The position numbers were made by a program, and so were the translations under genes. DNA of 64,000 nucleotides from Rhodocyclaceae bacterium (GTDB taxonomy: Bacteria; Pseudomonadota; Gammaproteobacteria; Burkholderiales; Rhodocyclaceae): positions 41,703 to 105,702 of the forward strand of contig JALNXH010000011.1 of assembly GCA_023230455.1 (NCBI GenBank), given 5' to 3'. Positions 56,944 to 64,000 of this stretch are shown here, in pieces (within the stretch, counting starts at the first letter, position 1; every line of letters begins with the position of its first letter). The notes under the pieces are model-generated. The model worked only from the letters and a program-made list of their open reading frames with translations. It had not been told where the DNA came from and did no database searches.

Positions 56944-57837
56944 TCAGTCGTCCGCCGCCAGCAGCGGAATCGCCTGCTCGTCGGCGAAGGTTTCCGGATC
57001 GAAGGCCTTGTCGCCCTCCGGATCGGGTATGCCGCTCGCCTTGAGATCGCGAAAGTTGTACAGGTTGCGGTCCATCAGGTGCGACGGCACGACGCGGCCC
57101 AAGCTGCGGTAGAGGGTCTTGATGCGCCCGGGGAAACGCTTGTCCCAATCCTGCAGCATCGCCTTCACCTGCTGGCGTTGCAGGTTCTCCTGACTGCCGC
57201 AGAGGTTGCAGGGGATGATCGGAAACTGGCGCAGCTCGGCATAGGCTTCGGTATCGGCCTCCCAGCAATAGGCCAGCGGGCGGATGATGATGTTGCGGCC
57301 GTCGTCGGACACCAGCTTGGGCGGCATGGCCTTGATCTTGCCGCCGAAGAACATGTTGAGGAACAGCGTCTCCATGATGTCGTCGCGGTGGTGGCCGAGC
57401 GCGATCTTGCTCGCCCCCAGCTCGCCGGCGACGCGATACAGGATGCCGCGGCGCAGCCGCGAACACAGCCCGCAGGTGGTCTTGCCCTCCGGCACCACGC
57501 GCTTGACGATGGAATAGGTGTCCTGCTCCTCGATGTGGAAAGGCACGCCGAGGCTCTTCAGGTAACTCGGCAACACGTCGGCAGGAAAGCCCGGCTGCTT
57601 CTGGTCCAGATTCACCGCCACGATGTCGAACCTGATCGGCGCGCGGTCGCGCAGATAGAGCAGCACGTCGAGCAGGGCGTAGGAATCCTTGCCGCCGGAG
57701 AGGCAGACCATGACCTTGTCGCCCTCCTCGATCATGTTGAAGTCGGCGATGGCCTGGCCGACGTTGCGCCGCAGGCGCTTGGTCAGCTTGGTGGCTTCGA
57801 TGCGGGGTTTGTCGGCCTGCTTGGCAGTCAGTGTCAT
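56944..57837 (-). CDS. ttcA: tRNA 2-thiocytidine synthetase TtcA
   Basis: Thiolates C32 of certain tRNAs. The 297-aa protein has the PP-loop SGGKDS (near 47-52), the CxxC pair CGLC (near 122-125) and CNLC (near 213-216) that hold an Fe-S cluster, and LGHHRDDIMETLFLNMF (near 145-161). ATG 57837 overlaps the stop of the SDR gene (ATGA). The C-terminal end is acidic. Complete. Confidence 0.95.
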   Translation of the reverse strand: MTLTAKQADKPRIEATKLTKRLRRNVGQAIADFNMIEEGDKVMVCLSGGKDSYALLDVLLYLRDRAPIRFDIVAVNLDQKQPGFPADVLPSYLKSLGVPFHIEEQDTYSIVKRVVPEGKTTCGLCSRLRRGILYRVAGELGASKIALGHHRDDIMETLFLNMFFGGKIKAMPPKLVSDDGRNIIIRPLAYCWEADTEAYAELRQFPIIPCNLCGSQENLQRQQVKAMLQDWDKRFPGRIKTLYRSLGRVVPSHLMDRNLYNFRDLKASGIPDPEGDKAFDPETFADEQAIPLLAADD

Positions 57838-58595
57838 TTCAGCGCTCTGTGGTCGAGAGTGGTTGAACGTCCGCCGTCTACATTGATCACCTGGCCGGTG
57901 ATGTAGGGTGCGTCGAAAACAAGGAATTTCACCGTGCGGGCTATGTCGTCCGGCGTGCCTTCCCTCGCCAGCGGCACGCTGCGCAGGATGGCCTCGCGGG
58001 CGGACGGATCGAAGCTGCCGTCGTCGGGCCAGACGATGGCGCCGGGCGCCACCGCGTTGACCCGTACCTGCGGCGCCAGTTCCACCGCCAGCGCCCGCGT
58101 CAGCCCGAGCAGCCCGGCCTTGGCGGCGATGTAAGGCGCATAGCCGGCGAGCGGGCGTTCGGCATGGATGTCGGTGATATTCACGATGCAGCCCTGGGTT
58201 TCCCGCAACGCCGGCACCGCGGCCTGGGAGAGGAACAGCGGCCCTTTGAGGTTGCTGCCAAGCAAGTCGGTCCAAGCCGCCTCGTCGATCCAGCCGATGG
58301 GCGTGGCATAGAACGTGGAAGCGTTGTTGATCAGCGCGTCGAGGCGCCCGAAGCGGTCCAGCGTCGCCTCCAGCAACGCCTGCATGGCGACCGCATCGCC
58401 CAGATCGGCGCCGTGCACCTCGGCCGAATCGGCGCGCAGCGCGTTCAGCCCGGCCGCCAGTTCGCCTGCCGCCGTCGCCGACGTCCGATAGTGCAGCATC
58501 ACGCGAGCGCCTGCGGCGTGCAGCGCGCAGGCGATTTCAGCGCCGACGCGGCGGGCCGCGCCGGTAATCAGGGCAACGGGAGAAGCGGGGTTCAA
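57834..58595 (-). CDS. SDR-family pteridine reductase
   Basis: A 253-aa short-chain dehydrogenase with TGAARRVGAEIA (11-22, the RR-type nucleotide loop of pteridine reductases, favouring NADPH), NNAS (near 89-92), catalytic YIAAK in YAPYIAAKAGL (near 150-160) and PGAIVWPDD. Such proteins reduce pterins or dihydrofolate and are found near folate-linked genes. No gene symbol is used because FolM-type and PTR1-type cannot be told apart. Coupled to ttcA. Confidence 0.88.
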   Translation of the reverse strand: MNPASPVALITGAARRVGAEIACALHAAGARVMLHYRTSATAAGELAAGLNALRADSAEVHGADLGDAVAMQALLEATLDRFGRLDALINNASTFYATPIGWIDEAAWTDLLGSNLKGPLFLSQAAVPALRETQGCIVNITDIHAERPLAGYAPYIAAKAGLLGLTRALAVELAPQVRVNAVAPGAIVWPDDGSFDPSAREAILRSVPLAREGTPDDIARTVKFLVFDAPYITGQVINVDGGRSTTLDHRALK

Positions 58596-58650
58596 GAGGA
58601 CAGTTCCTAGATGGGAAGGGGCGCATTTTACGCCCCGGCCACATCCTGGC

Positions 58651-59427
58651 CTACCCGCCGGCCAGCCGCGTCAGTACCCGCGCCGCAGCAGCGAAGCCGA
58701 AGCCGGCGGTCACCGCCACCGAAGAACCATAGCCGGCGCAATTCAGTCCATGCAGGCCGGCCTCATCCACGTCGCAGGCGGCACCGTCAGGACGGCGGAT
58801 CTGCTCCGGCGAGAACACGCAGTCGACGCCGAATTTCTTCTTCGCATCGCGGGGAAAGCCGTACTCCTTCCGCAATCGTGCCCGCACTTTCGAGGCCAGC
58901 GCATCCTGTGTCGTCCGCGCCAGATCGGCTACCTGCACCGCCGTCGGATCGACCCGCCCGCCGGCACCGCCGGTGGTCACCAGCAGCCGCTTGCCGCGCC
59001 GGCAATGGGCGATCAGCGCCGCCTTGGCGCGCACCGAATCGATCGCGTCGATCACCGCATCGCAAACGGGCAGCAACGCCGCCACATTGTCCGGCTCGAT
59101 GAAATCCTCGATGCAGACCACCCGGCAGTGCGGATTGATCGCCGCGATGCGCTCCGCCATGGCCTGCACCTTGGCTTGACCGAGGGAGCTGTCGAGGGCG
59201 TGGATCTGACGGTTGATATTGGATTCGGCGACGTGGTCGAGATCGATCAGCGTCAGCCCGCCAACGCCGCTGCGCGCCAGCGCCTCGGCCGCCCAGGAAC
59301 CGACGCCGCCGATGCCGATGATGCAGACGTGGGCCGCGGCGATGCGTGCCGCGCCGACGGCGCCGTAGAGCCGGGCGACGCCGCCGAAACGGCGGGCGGG
59401 ATCGAGGGATGCATTCATCGCCCGCAT
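58651..59427 (-). CDS. tcdA: tRNA threonylcarbamoyladenosine dehydratase TcdA
   Basis: E1-like enzyme that makes cyclic t6A37 in tRNAs. The 258-aa protein has the ATP-binding IIGIGGVGSWAAEALARSGVG (near 36-56 in family form), the DLDHVAESNINRQIHAL segment (near 62-78), DAIDSVRAKAALI (near 131-143) and the late VFSPEQIRRP and TAGFGFAAAARVL regions. Start may be ATG 59427 or 59418 (3 residues less). It diverges from the MidA-like gene with only 17 bp between starts. Confidence 0.93.
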   Translation of the reverse strand: MRAMNASLDPARRFGGVARLYGAVGAARIAAAHVCIIGIGGVGSWAAEALARSGVGGLTLIDLDHVAESNINRQIHALDSSLGQAKVQAMAERIAAINPHCRVVCIEDFIEPDNVAALLPVCDAVIDAIDSVRAKAALIAHCRRGKRLLVTTGGAGGRVDPTAVQVADLARTTQDALASKVRARLRKEYGFPRDAKKKFGVDCVFSPEQIRRPDGAACDVDEAGLHGLNCAGYGSSVAVTAGFGFAAAARVLTRLAGG

Positions 59428-59444
59428 TGTATGATGCGCACCCC

Positions 59445-60611
59445 ATGGAATCCCGTCTGCCCCAACCGTCGCCCGACGCCCAGGCCGCCAGCCGCGAACT
59501 CTGCCGCCGCATCGCCGCGGAAATCCGCGCCAACGACGGCTGGATTTCCTTCGCCCGCTACTGGGAGCTTGCCCTGTACACCCCCGGCCTGGGCTATTAC
59601 TCCGGCGGCGCACAGAAATTCGGCGGCGATGCGGAAGGCGGCGATTTCGTCACCGCACCGGAACTCACGCCGCTGTTCGGCCAGGCGCTGGCCCGGCAGA
59701 TCGCGCAAATCACCGCGGCGTCGGCACCCATCGTGCTGGAAGCCGGCGCCGGCAGCGGCAAACTCGCCGCCGATCTGCTGCTCGCACTCGAAGCGCTCGG
59801 CAGCGCGCCCGAGCGCTACCTGATCCTCGAACTCTCCGGCGAGCTGCGCGCCCGCCAGCGCGCCACGCTGCAAGCCCTGGCCCCGGCCCTGCTCGGCCGC
59901 GTCGAATGGCTCGACGCGATGCCGGAAAAATTCTCCGGCTGCGTCATCGGCAACGAAGTTCTCGACGCGATGCCGGTACATGCGCTGCACTGGCGCGACG
60001 GCACGCTTTCCGAGCGTGGCGTCGGCATCGCGGATGACGGGCGTTTCGGCTGGCGCGAACGCGCCGCGGACAGTGCGCTCGCCGAAGCCGCCGCAAGCCT
60101 CGCCGTCGCTGCGCCCTATCGCGGCGAAATCGGCCTCGCCGGCCGCGCCTGGACCGCCGAATGGGGCCACGCGCTGGAACGCGGCGCGCTGCTGCTGATC
60201 GACTACGGCCTCTCGCGCCGCGAGCTGTATCACCCGCAGCGCGACGGCGGCACGGTGCGCTGCCACTACCGCCAGCGCAGCCACGACGACCCGTTCTGGT
60301 GGCCCGGCCTCTCCGACATCACCGCCCACGTCGACTTCACCGCCATCGCCGAAGCCGGCCACGACGCCGGCCTCGACGTGCTCGGCTATACCAGTCAGTC
60401 GGTGTTCCTGATGAACTGCGGCATCGGCGACCTATTGATGCAGCGCCAGGCGGAGAACGATGCCGCGGCCGCGCAGCGCGCCGGCGGCGCATTGAGCCTG
60501 CTGCTCTCGCCCAATGAAATGGGCGAACTGTTCAAAGTCATCGCCCTCGGCCGGGGCATCGACGCCCCGTTGCTGGGCTTCGCCCGCGGCGATCGGACGC
60601 ACGCTTTATAA
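59445..60611 (+). CDS. MidA/NDUFAF7-like SAM-dependent methyltransferase
   Basis: A 388-aa COG1565 protein. The mitochondrial relative NDUFAF7 dimethylates an Arg of complex I subunit NDUFS2; the bacterial role is less clear. It has GWISFARYWELALYTPGLGYYSGG (near 32-55), DFVTAPELTPLFGQALARQI (near 67-86), SAM motif LEAGAGSGKLAADLL (near 100-114), GNEVLDAMPVH (near 168-178) and a C-terminal DFTAIAEAG segment. Complete. The start is ATG 59445; RBS is not evident, possibly a very short leader. Confidence 0.88.
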   Translation: MESRLPQPSPDAQAASRELCRRIAAEIRANDGWISFARYWELALYTPGLGYYSGGAQKFGGDAEGGDFVTAPELTPLFGQALARQIAQITAASAPIVLEAGAGSGKLAADLLLALEALGSAPERYLILELSGELRARQRATLQALAPALLGRVEWLDAMPEKFSGCVIGNEVLDAMPVHALHWRDGTLSERGVGIADDGRFGWRERAADSALAEAAASLAVAAPYRGEIGLAGRAWTAEWGHALERGALLLIDYGLSRRELYHPQRDGGTVRCHYRQRSHDDPFWWPGLSDITAHVDFTAIAEAGHDAGLDVLGYTSQSVFLMNCGIGDLLMQRQAENDAAAAQRAGGALSLLLSPNEMGELFKVIALGRGIDAPLLGFARGDRTHAL

Positions 60612-60777
60612 GCCGCGGCAAAACGCAGCGCCCTCCGAGTGGCGCCATACATCCCGTGTAGACCGACCCATCGTATCGCTGCCAACATCGGCGGCACCGC
60701 GCCACAGGCCGAAGTGCGGGCTATTACCAAAGTAATATTGACTCCCCATAAGTCTAAATGAATACGACAACTTCATG

Positions 60778-60806
60778 TTGACGGTTGCATTTAGGCTGGA
60801 TAGAGT
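60778..60806 (+). promoter_or_regulatory. Sigma-70-like promoter for the terminal locus
   Basis: TTGACG (60778-60783) and TAGAGT (60801-60806) with a 17-nt spacer. The region 60612-60877 is otherwise gene-free and becomes AT-rich after 60,720. It points at the small ORFs and RTX locus. Confidence 0.5.
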
Positions 60807-60879
60807 TGCGCGCTTTTAGAGCATGGCGGGTAGATGGAAAAACGCCGGTGAACCCAAAAATTACAGAGAAGGAAGAGGC

Positions 60880-61080
60880 GTGCCTGTTTGGAATCCCGCT
60901 GTAGAAGCGGTCGCCGAGATCGGCGGCAGCAAAGTCTGGCGCATCGTCGACACCGTCGCGGGCCGGGACGGCGCCGACATCGTCAAGAACATCGAAGCCG
61001 CCTCCCTCCACGACAGCGGAATAAATATCGAGCCTGGCCCCTTTAACGTTCCAGTTGGCGCCAGCCGCTTTCGCGACTAA
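60880..61080 (+). CDS. Short ORF of unknown function upstream of the RTX locus
   Basis: GTG 60880 has GAAGGA 7 bases before it and gives 66 aa (PVWNPAVEAVAEIGG...). An earlier in-frame ATG (60823) lacks a RBS. The middle has GC-rich third positions typical of coding in this genome, while both ends are AT-richer, so it might be a remnant of a longer gene. No family is recognised. The opposite-strand frame over the same bases is less gene-like. Confidence 0.35.
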   Translation: MPVWNPAVEAVAEIGGSKVWRIVDTVAGRDGADIVKNIEAASLHDSGINIEPGPFNVPVGASRFRD

Positions 61081-61149
61081 TTGTGAGTCCAGGCTAAAGC
61101 TTGCTGAAACCGGATTTAGTGAATCACTTGGCTGCCACAAGTAAAGGAG

Positions 61150-61299
61150 ATGACCTTGCAACACTGTCAAAGCGTAAAACTTAAGCGATTCTTTATTACC
61201 GCTATTTTTTCTTGCGTGCTGACGGCATGGGTTGCCGGTCAAGCGGGATGGGGAACCGCATGGGCGGAAAATTCGGCCCCCCAAGATGCCACAGCGTAG
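61150..61299 (+). CDS. Small secreted peptide (49 aa)
   Basis: A 49-aa frame begins at ATG 61150, but AAAGGAG ends right at that ATG; the TTG at 61156 has ideal 6-nt spacing and is the likelier start (47 aa). The peptide has a basic start (KLKRF), a hydrophobic core (FFITAIFSCVLTAWVAG), a WGTAWA cleavage-like site and a mature part of only about ten residues (ENSAPQDATA). It lies 49 bp before the membrane-protein gene. It may be a leader peptide or small secreted product. Confidence 0.5.
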   Translation: MTLQHCQSVKLKRFFITAIFSCVLTAWVAGQAGWGTAWAENSAPQDATA

Positions 61300-61348
61300 A
61301 TCAAACATGTGTACAACCCGTGACTAACCTTCATCGGAGGATAGCGGT

Positions 61349-61876
61349 ATGAGCAAAAAAACTGGAGTGTCCCCAAATATGGTGGGGTTGCTTTTGTTGA
61401 TATTCATTTTTGCAAATGGGTATCTAATCTTGCAAAAAGAAATTTCGCTAAGCCGATATTTTTTAATCATTTCTGCAATGGTTTATGCGGTTTTCCTTAC
61501 AAAAAAAATAAACGCCGGTATTGAAAATCACTCGTCAGAATTTTCTGAAGTACAAGACAACGTTCGTGAAGCGCAAAGAATCATTCATCAAAAAAGCTAC
61601 GGAATATTTCGGTACATCGCGAGAGGTGACTTAGTTGGCACTGATCAAATCGCTCGTCTCAATTTAACTGAAATTATCGAATCACCGATCATTTGGATAT
61701 TTTGTTTTTTAGTTGCTGTCATCTTGTATCTGAATCCCATATATCTCGAACTAGATACACCCCAATCATTGTTGAAGCTGTTTCTTCTCTCTGGCTTGCA
61801 ATTCATTCTGTTCAGTGTCTCTTTTTCTGGGGTTTTTTTATCCTTAGCTAAGCTATCTAAAGGAAAGAACAAATGA
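61349..61876 (+). CDS. AT-rich four-helix membrane protein coupled to the RTX gene (possible immunity protein)
   Basis: A 175-aa integral membrane protein: two helices near the start (about 10-28 and 34-52), a polar 50-residue cytoplasmic-type loop with EVQDNVREAQRIIHQ, and two helices in the second half (about 112-130 and 142-165). GGAGG lies before ATG 61349. Codon use is AT-rich, unlike nearly all other genes here, a sign of transfer. Its TGA overlaps the ATG of the RTX gene (ATGA). No family is recognised. Coupling to a glycine-zipper RTX protein suggests an immunity role, by analogy to CdzI; this is inference. Confidence 0.75.
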   Translation: MSKKTGVSPNMVGLLLLIFIFANGYLILQKEISLSRYFLIISAMVYAVFLTKKINAGIENHSSEFSEVQDNVREAQRIIHQKSYGIFRYIARGDLVGTDQIARLNLTEIIESPIIWIFCFLVAVILYLNPIYLELDTPQSLLKLFLLSGLQFILFSVSFSGVFLSLAKLSKGKNK

Positions 61877-64000
61877 CTATCATCGTTGGTATGTATCGCG
61901 GCGGTATTATCGTCGCAGAAGCTTCTGCCGAATCCGCACTGATTCTCAATCAGGCATTTAGGCAAGGGATTGAGGGTGGTGTTGAGGCAATTGATGCGGG
62001 GCAAGATGCGAAAGACTTGTGGCAAGCGATTGAAAATTCTTTCTCTGGAAACGGGCTGGAAGCAACAAAAATTATCGGTTCGGCTGCATTTGGATCAGCA
62101 GTAACCATTGCACTCGTAGAGTCGGGAGCTGCTGCTGCGGCTATTGGGGCAGCCGCATTTGCGGCTGGGATTGTACTGTCTCCTGCTTTGCTTGCTACGG
62201 CGGCAATAGTGGCTGGTGCAGCAGCAGGCTACTATGCAGGTGAATACTATGGCGATATTTTTGATGAGCTAAAAAAGAGAGGGGAACTGATCAGTGGTGG
62301 AATAGATGAACTAATGTCAAGTATCTTCACTGCCGCCCGCACCTGGATTGCCCCGCCTCCACCCCGTCGTATCGACCCGCTGGTGCTCGACCTCGACGGC
62401 GACGGCATCGAGACTGTTGGCCTCAATGGCGCTTCCAGCGTATTGTTTGACCACACCGGCAACGGTATCAAGACCGCCACTGGGTGGGTCGGCAGCGACG
62501 ATGGTTTTCTCGTTCTCGATCGCAACGGCAACGGCCTGATTGATAGCGGCAGCGAACTCTTCGGTGTCGACACCGTACTCGCCAACGGCCAGCACCCCGC
62601 TGACGGCTTTGCCGCGCTGACCGAGCTTGATAGTAATAGCGATGGTGTTTTTGACGATCAGGACACGCAGTACGTCAATGTCCGCGTCTGGCGCGATCTC
62701 AACCAGGACGGCGTATCAGAAAGCGGCGAACTGAAATCCCTCGCCGATACGGGTGTAGTCGCGATCAGCCTCAACGCCACTGCCGCCGCCGCCAACCTCG
62801 GCAACGGCAACAGCCAGACGGCGGTTGCCGGTTTCATGCGCACGGACGGCAGCAGCGGCACCATCGCCAATCTGAATTTCGCCGGCAACGACTTCTATCG
62901 CCAGTTCGCAACACCGGTCGCGCTCACGCCGGAGGCTGAAGCGCTGCCCGGCATTCAAGGCTCGGGCATGGTACGCGACTTACGCGAAGCGGCTAGCCTC
63001 TCGCCCACGCTTGCCGCAGCAGCGAGCGCTATAAACGGTGCCATGACGCCGCAGCAGATGCGCGCCCAGGTCGACACCGTGCTTGCCGAATGGGCCGACA
63101 CCTCGACCATGGAGACAGGCATTGAGCAGGCTAGCGATCTTGGTCTCAAGCTGTTCTATCTCACGCCGGGCACCAGTCAGGCCGATGTCGAGGAGTTCCG
63201 CGATTTGCTTGGTGGCAATCCCACCGGATGGAGCGGAGCGACCCGGACTGTGGCGGATTTGTCGGAGAGCGAATTGCAGCGGTATCAAGCGGTGCTCGCC
63301 CAACAGCAACATATCGACCAATTGATTGGCGTACTCGAACGTTTCGACGCCGAGACCTTTGTGCAGATCAGTGCGCAGGGCGTCACGACTGGCGCAGGGA
63401 GCGCCATCAATCCGATTTACGACACCGTGGATGGAACGCAAGTCAATGGACGGCTATATCTTGGCTTGTCCCAGGCGCAGGTGAACCTGCTGAACCAGAG
63501 TTATCAGACGCTGCAAGATTCGATCTACAACGACTTTGCGATGACGACTTGGGTCAAACCTTATGTGGACGAGATTACGCTGAACTTCGATATAAGCACC
63601 GGGCTCAGCGTGGACTTTTCCGCGATGGATGGAAAACTCGATGCGCTGTTCCAGACCGACGCCAGAAGCGCCATTGTCTCGTTGATTGAACTCAACCGGC
63701 TCGAAGGGGACAGCCTGCAGCAATTGGGATGGGGCGGGCTCGACAAGATCAGCGATTGGGTCAATGCAACGGCAAGCGATCTCAATGTGCAAAGTGCTTT
63801 GTCTGATTTAGGTGTTATTTACGGTAGCGGAACGCTGAATGCTGCCAGTGGAGACAACTTGATTGTTGGCTTGAGCAGCACCGACACGATCACTGCTGGC
63901 GCAGGGAACGACACGATATACGGAGGCGACGGCAACGACACGATCACGGACAGTGGTGGCACGAATACGATAGATGGCGGCGCTGGGACGGACACGGTGA
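61873..64000 (+). CDS. RTX-type calcium-binding protein with N-terminal glycine zipper (partial, runs off the window)
   Basis: At least 709 codons, open to the window end. Residues 65-130 form a hydrophobic Ala/Gly-rich region with a perfect glycine zipper, G115-x3-G119-x3-G123-x3-G127. A Pro-rich hinge (161-164) precedes a calcium-binding region with DxDGDG/DxNxNG loops (LDLDGDGIE at 172-180, DRNGNGLID near 216-224, then DSNSDG and DLNQDG). A long linker region follows, and nonapeptide RTX repeats begin at 63.9 kb (GAGNDTIYGGDGNDTIT). Such proteins leave by type I secretion and fold with Ca2+ outside. The first 150 codons are AT-rich, the rest GC-rich. Secretion genes are not in the window. 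ATG overlaps the previous stop. Confidence 0.88.
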   Translation, partial: MTIIVGMYRGGIIVAEASAESALILNQAFRQGIEGGVEAIDAGQDAKDLWQAIENSFSGNGLEATKIIGSAAFGSAVTIALVESGAAAAAIGAAAFAAGIVLSPALLATAAIVAGAAAGYYAGEYYGDIFDELKKRGELISGGIDELMSSIFTAARTWIAPPPPRRIDPLVLDLDGDGIETVGLNGASSVLFDHTGNGIKTATGWVGSDDGFLVLDRNGNGLIDSGSELFGVDTVLANGQHPADGFAALTELDSNSDGVFDDQDTQYVNVRVWRDLNQDGVSESGELKSLADTGVVAISLNATAAAANLGNGNSQTAVAGFMRTDGSSGTIANLNFAGNDFYRQFATPVALTPEAEALPGIQGSGMVRDLREAASLSPTLAAAASAINGAMTPQQMRAQVDTVLAEWADTSTMETGIEQASDLGLKLFYLTPGTSQADVEEFRDLLGGNPTGWSGATRTVADLSESELQRYQAVLAQQQHIDQLIGVLERFDAETFVQISAQGVTTGAGSAINPIYDTVDGTQVNGRLYLGLSQAQVNLLNQSYQTLQDSIYNDFAMTTWVKPYVDEITLNFDISTGLSVDFSAMDGKLDALFQTDARSAIVSLIELNRLEGDSLQQLGWGGLDKISDWVNATASDLNVQSALSDLGVIYGSGTLNAASGDNLIVGLSSTDTITAGAGNDTIYGGDGNDTITDSGGTNTIDGGAGTDTV

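Noticed and set aside
60754..61308. 184-codon minus-strand frame in the terminal locus
   Set aside because: It covers the promoter, two plus-strand ORFs and a leader, lacks a RBS, and third-position GC favours the plus strand in 60880-61080.

Overview
The window is a 64 kb piece of a GC-rich betaproteobacterial chromosome, most likely Rhodocyclaceae (Azoarcus/Thauera/Dechloromonas relatives). The evidence is a group I intron in tRNA-Ile(CAU) with conserved core elements like the well-known Azoarcus intron, a class I PHA synthase, a proteobacterial (T. ferrooxidans-type) GshA, a RibBA with a degraded GTP cyclohydrolase half, a TorF porin-PII-Amt cluster with a sigma-54/NtrC control region, and the recA-recX-lptB-rpoN-hpf-ptsN-hprK order. 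Species cannot be fixed from the sequence alone.

Positions 1-11.7 kb are accessory DNA. A degraded CAT-anticodon tRNA is split into a 5' half (9-51) and a 3' half (11612-11658). The halves share a 17-bp direct repeat (one mismatch) that looks like attL/attR, with phage-type arm repeats inside each end but no integrase. Between them lie the intron-bearing tRNA-Ile(CAU), a type I restriction-modification operon (hsdM-hsdS-Abi_C gene-hsdR), a HEPN/RES-domain putative NAD-degrading toxin, a frameshifted gene remnant and an ImmA/IrrE-DUF4411 (PIN-like) pair. This reads as a defence island.

Positions 11.8-60.6 kb are core chromosome in tightly packed, often overlapping operons: purT-mutY; methyltransferase-gshA-apbE-small membrane protein (minus strand); two ABC-F translation factors (YbiT, YheS) around an FAH-family hydrolase, then a membrane acyltransferase; cspA and a second-copy-type infA; a P-type ATPase with Na,K-ATPase-like ion-site motifs; thrH-purU; torF-glnK-amtB (minus strand, sigma-54/NtrC signals upstream); ubiK and comM; a minus-strand run of a DUF1289 mini-gene, rapZ, NusG-II protein, Gx transporter, ubiX and a LON-substrate-binding protein; an MBL hydrolase, phaC and a PIN-domain gene; a GGDEF/EAL protein; ribE-ribBA-ribH-nusB-thiL-pgpA-pncC-recA-recX-lptB-rpoN-hpf-ptsN-hprK; pit with its PhoU-like partner; ttcA with a pteridine reductase; tcdA diverging from a MidA-like methyltransferase. 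Nitrogen control is a theme: RpoN, PtsN and HprK are encoded here, as is a probable NtrC/RpoN target operon.

From 60.7 kb to the end lies a second accessory locus. After a sigma-70-like promoter come a 66-codon ORF, a 49-aa secreted peptide, an AT-rich four-helix membrane protein, and, overlapping it by 4 nt, a large RTX-type calcium-binding protein that runs off the window. Its AT-rich N-terminus carries a perfect glycine zipper (GxxxGxxxGxxxG). By analogy to the Caulobacter Cdz system, this could be a secreted glycine-zipper toxin with a membrane immunity protein, and it is the best candidate here for an undescribed system.
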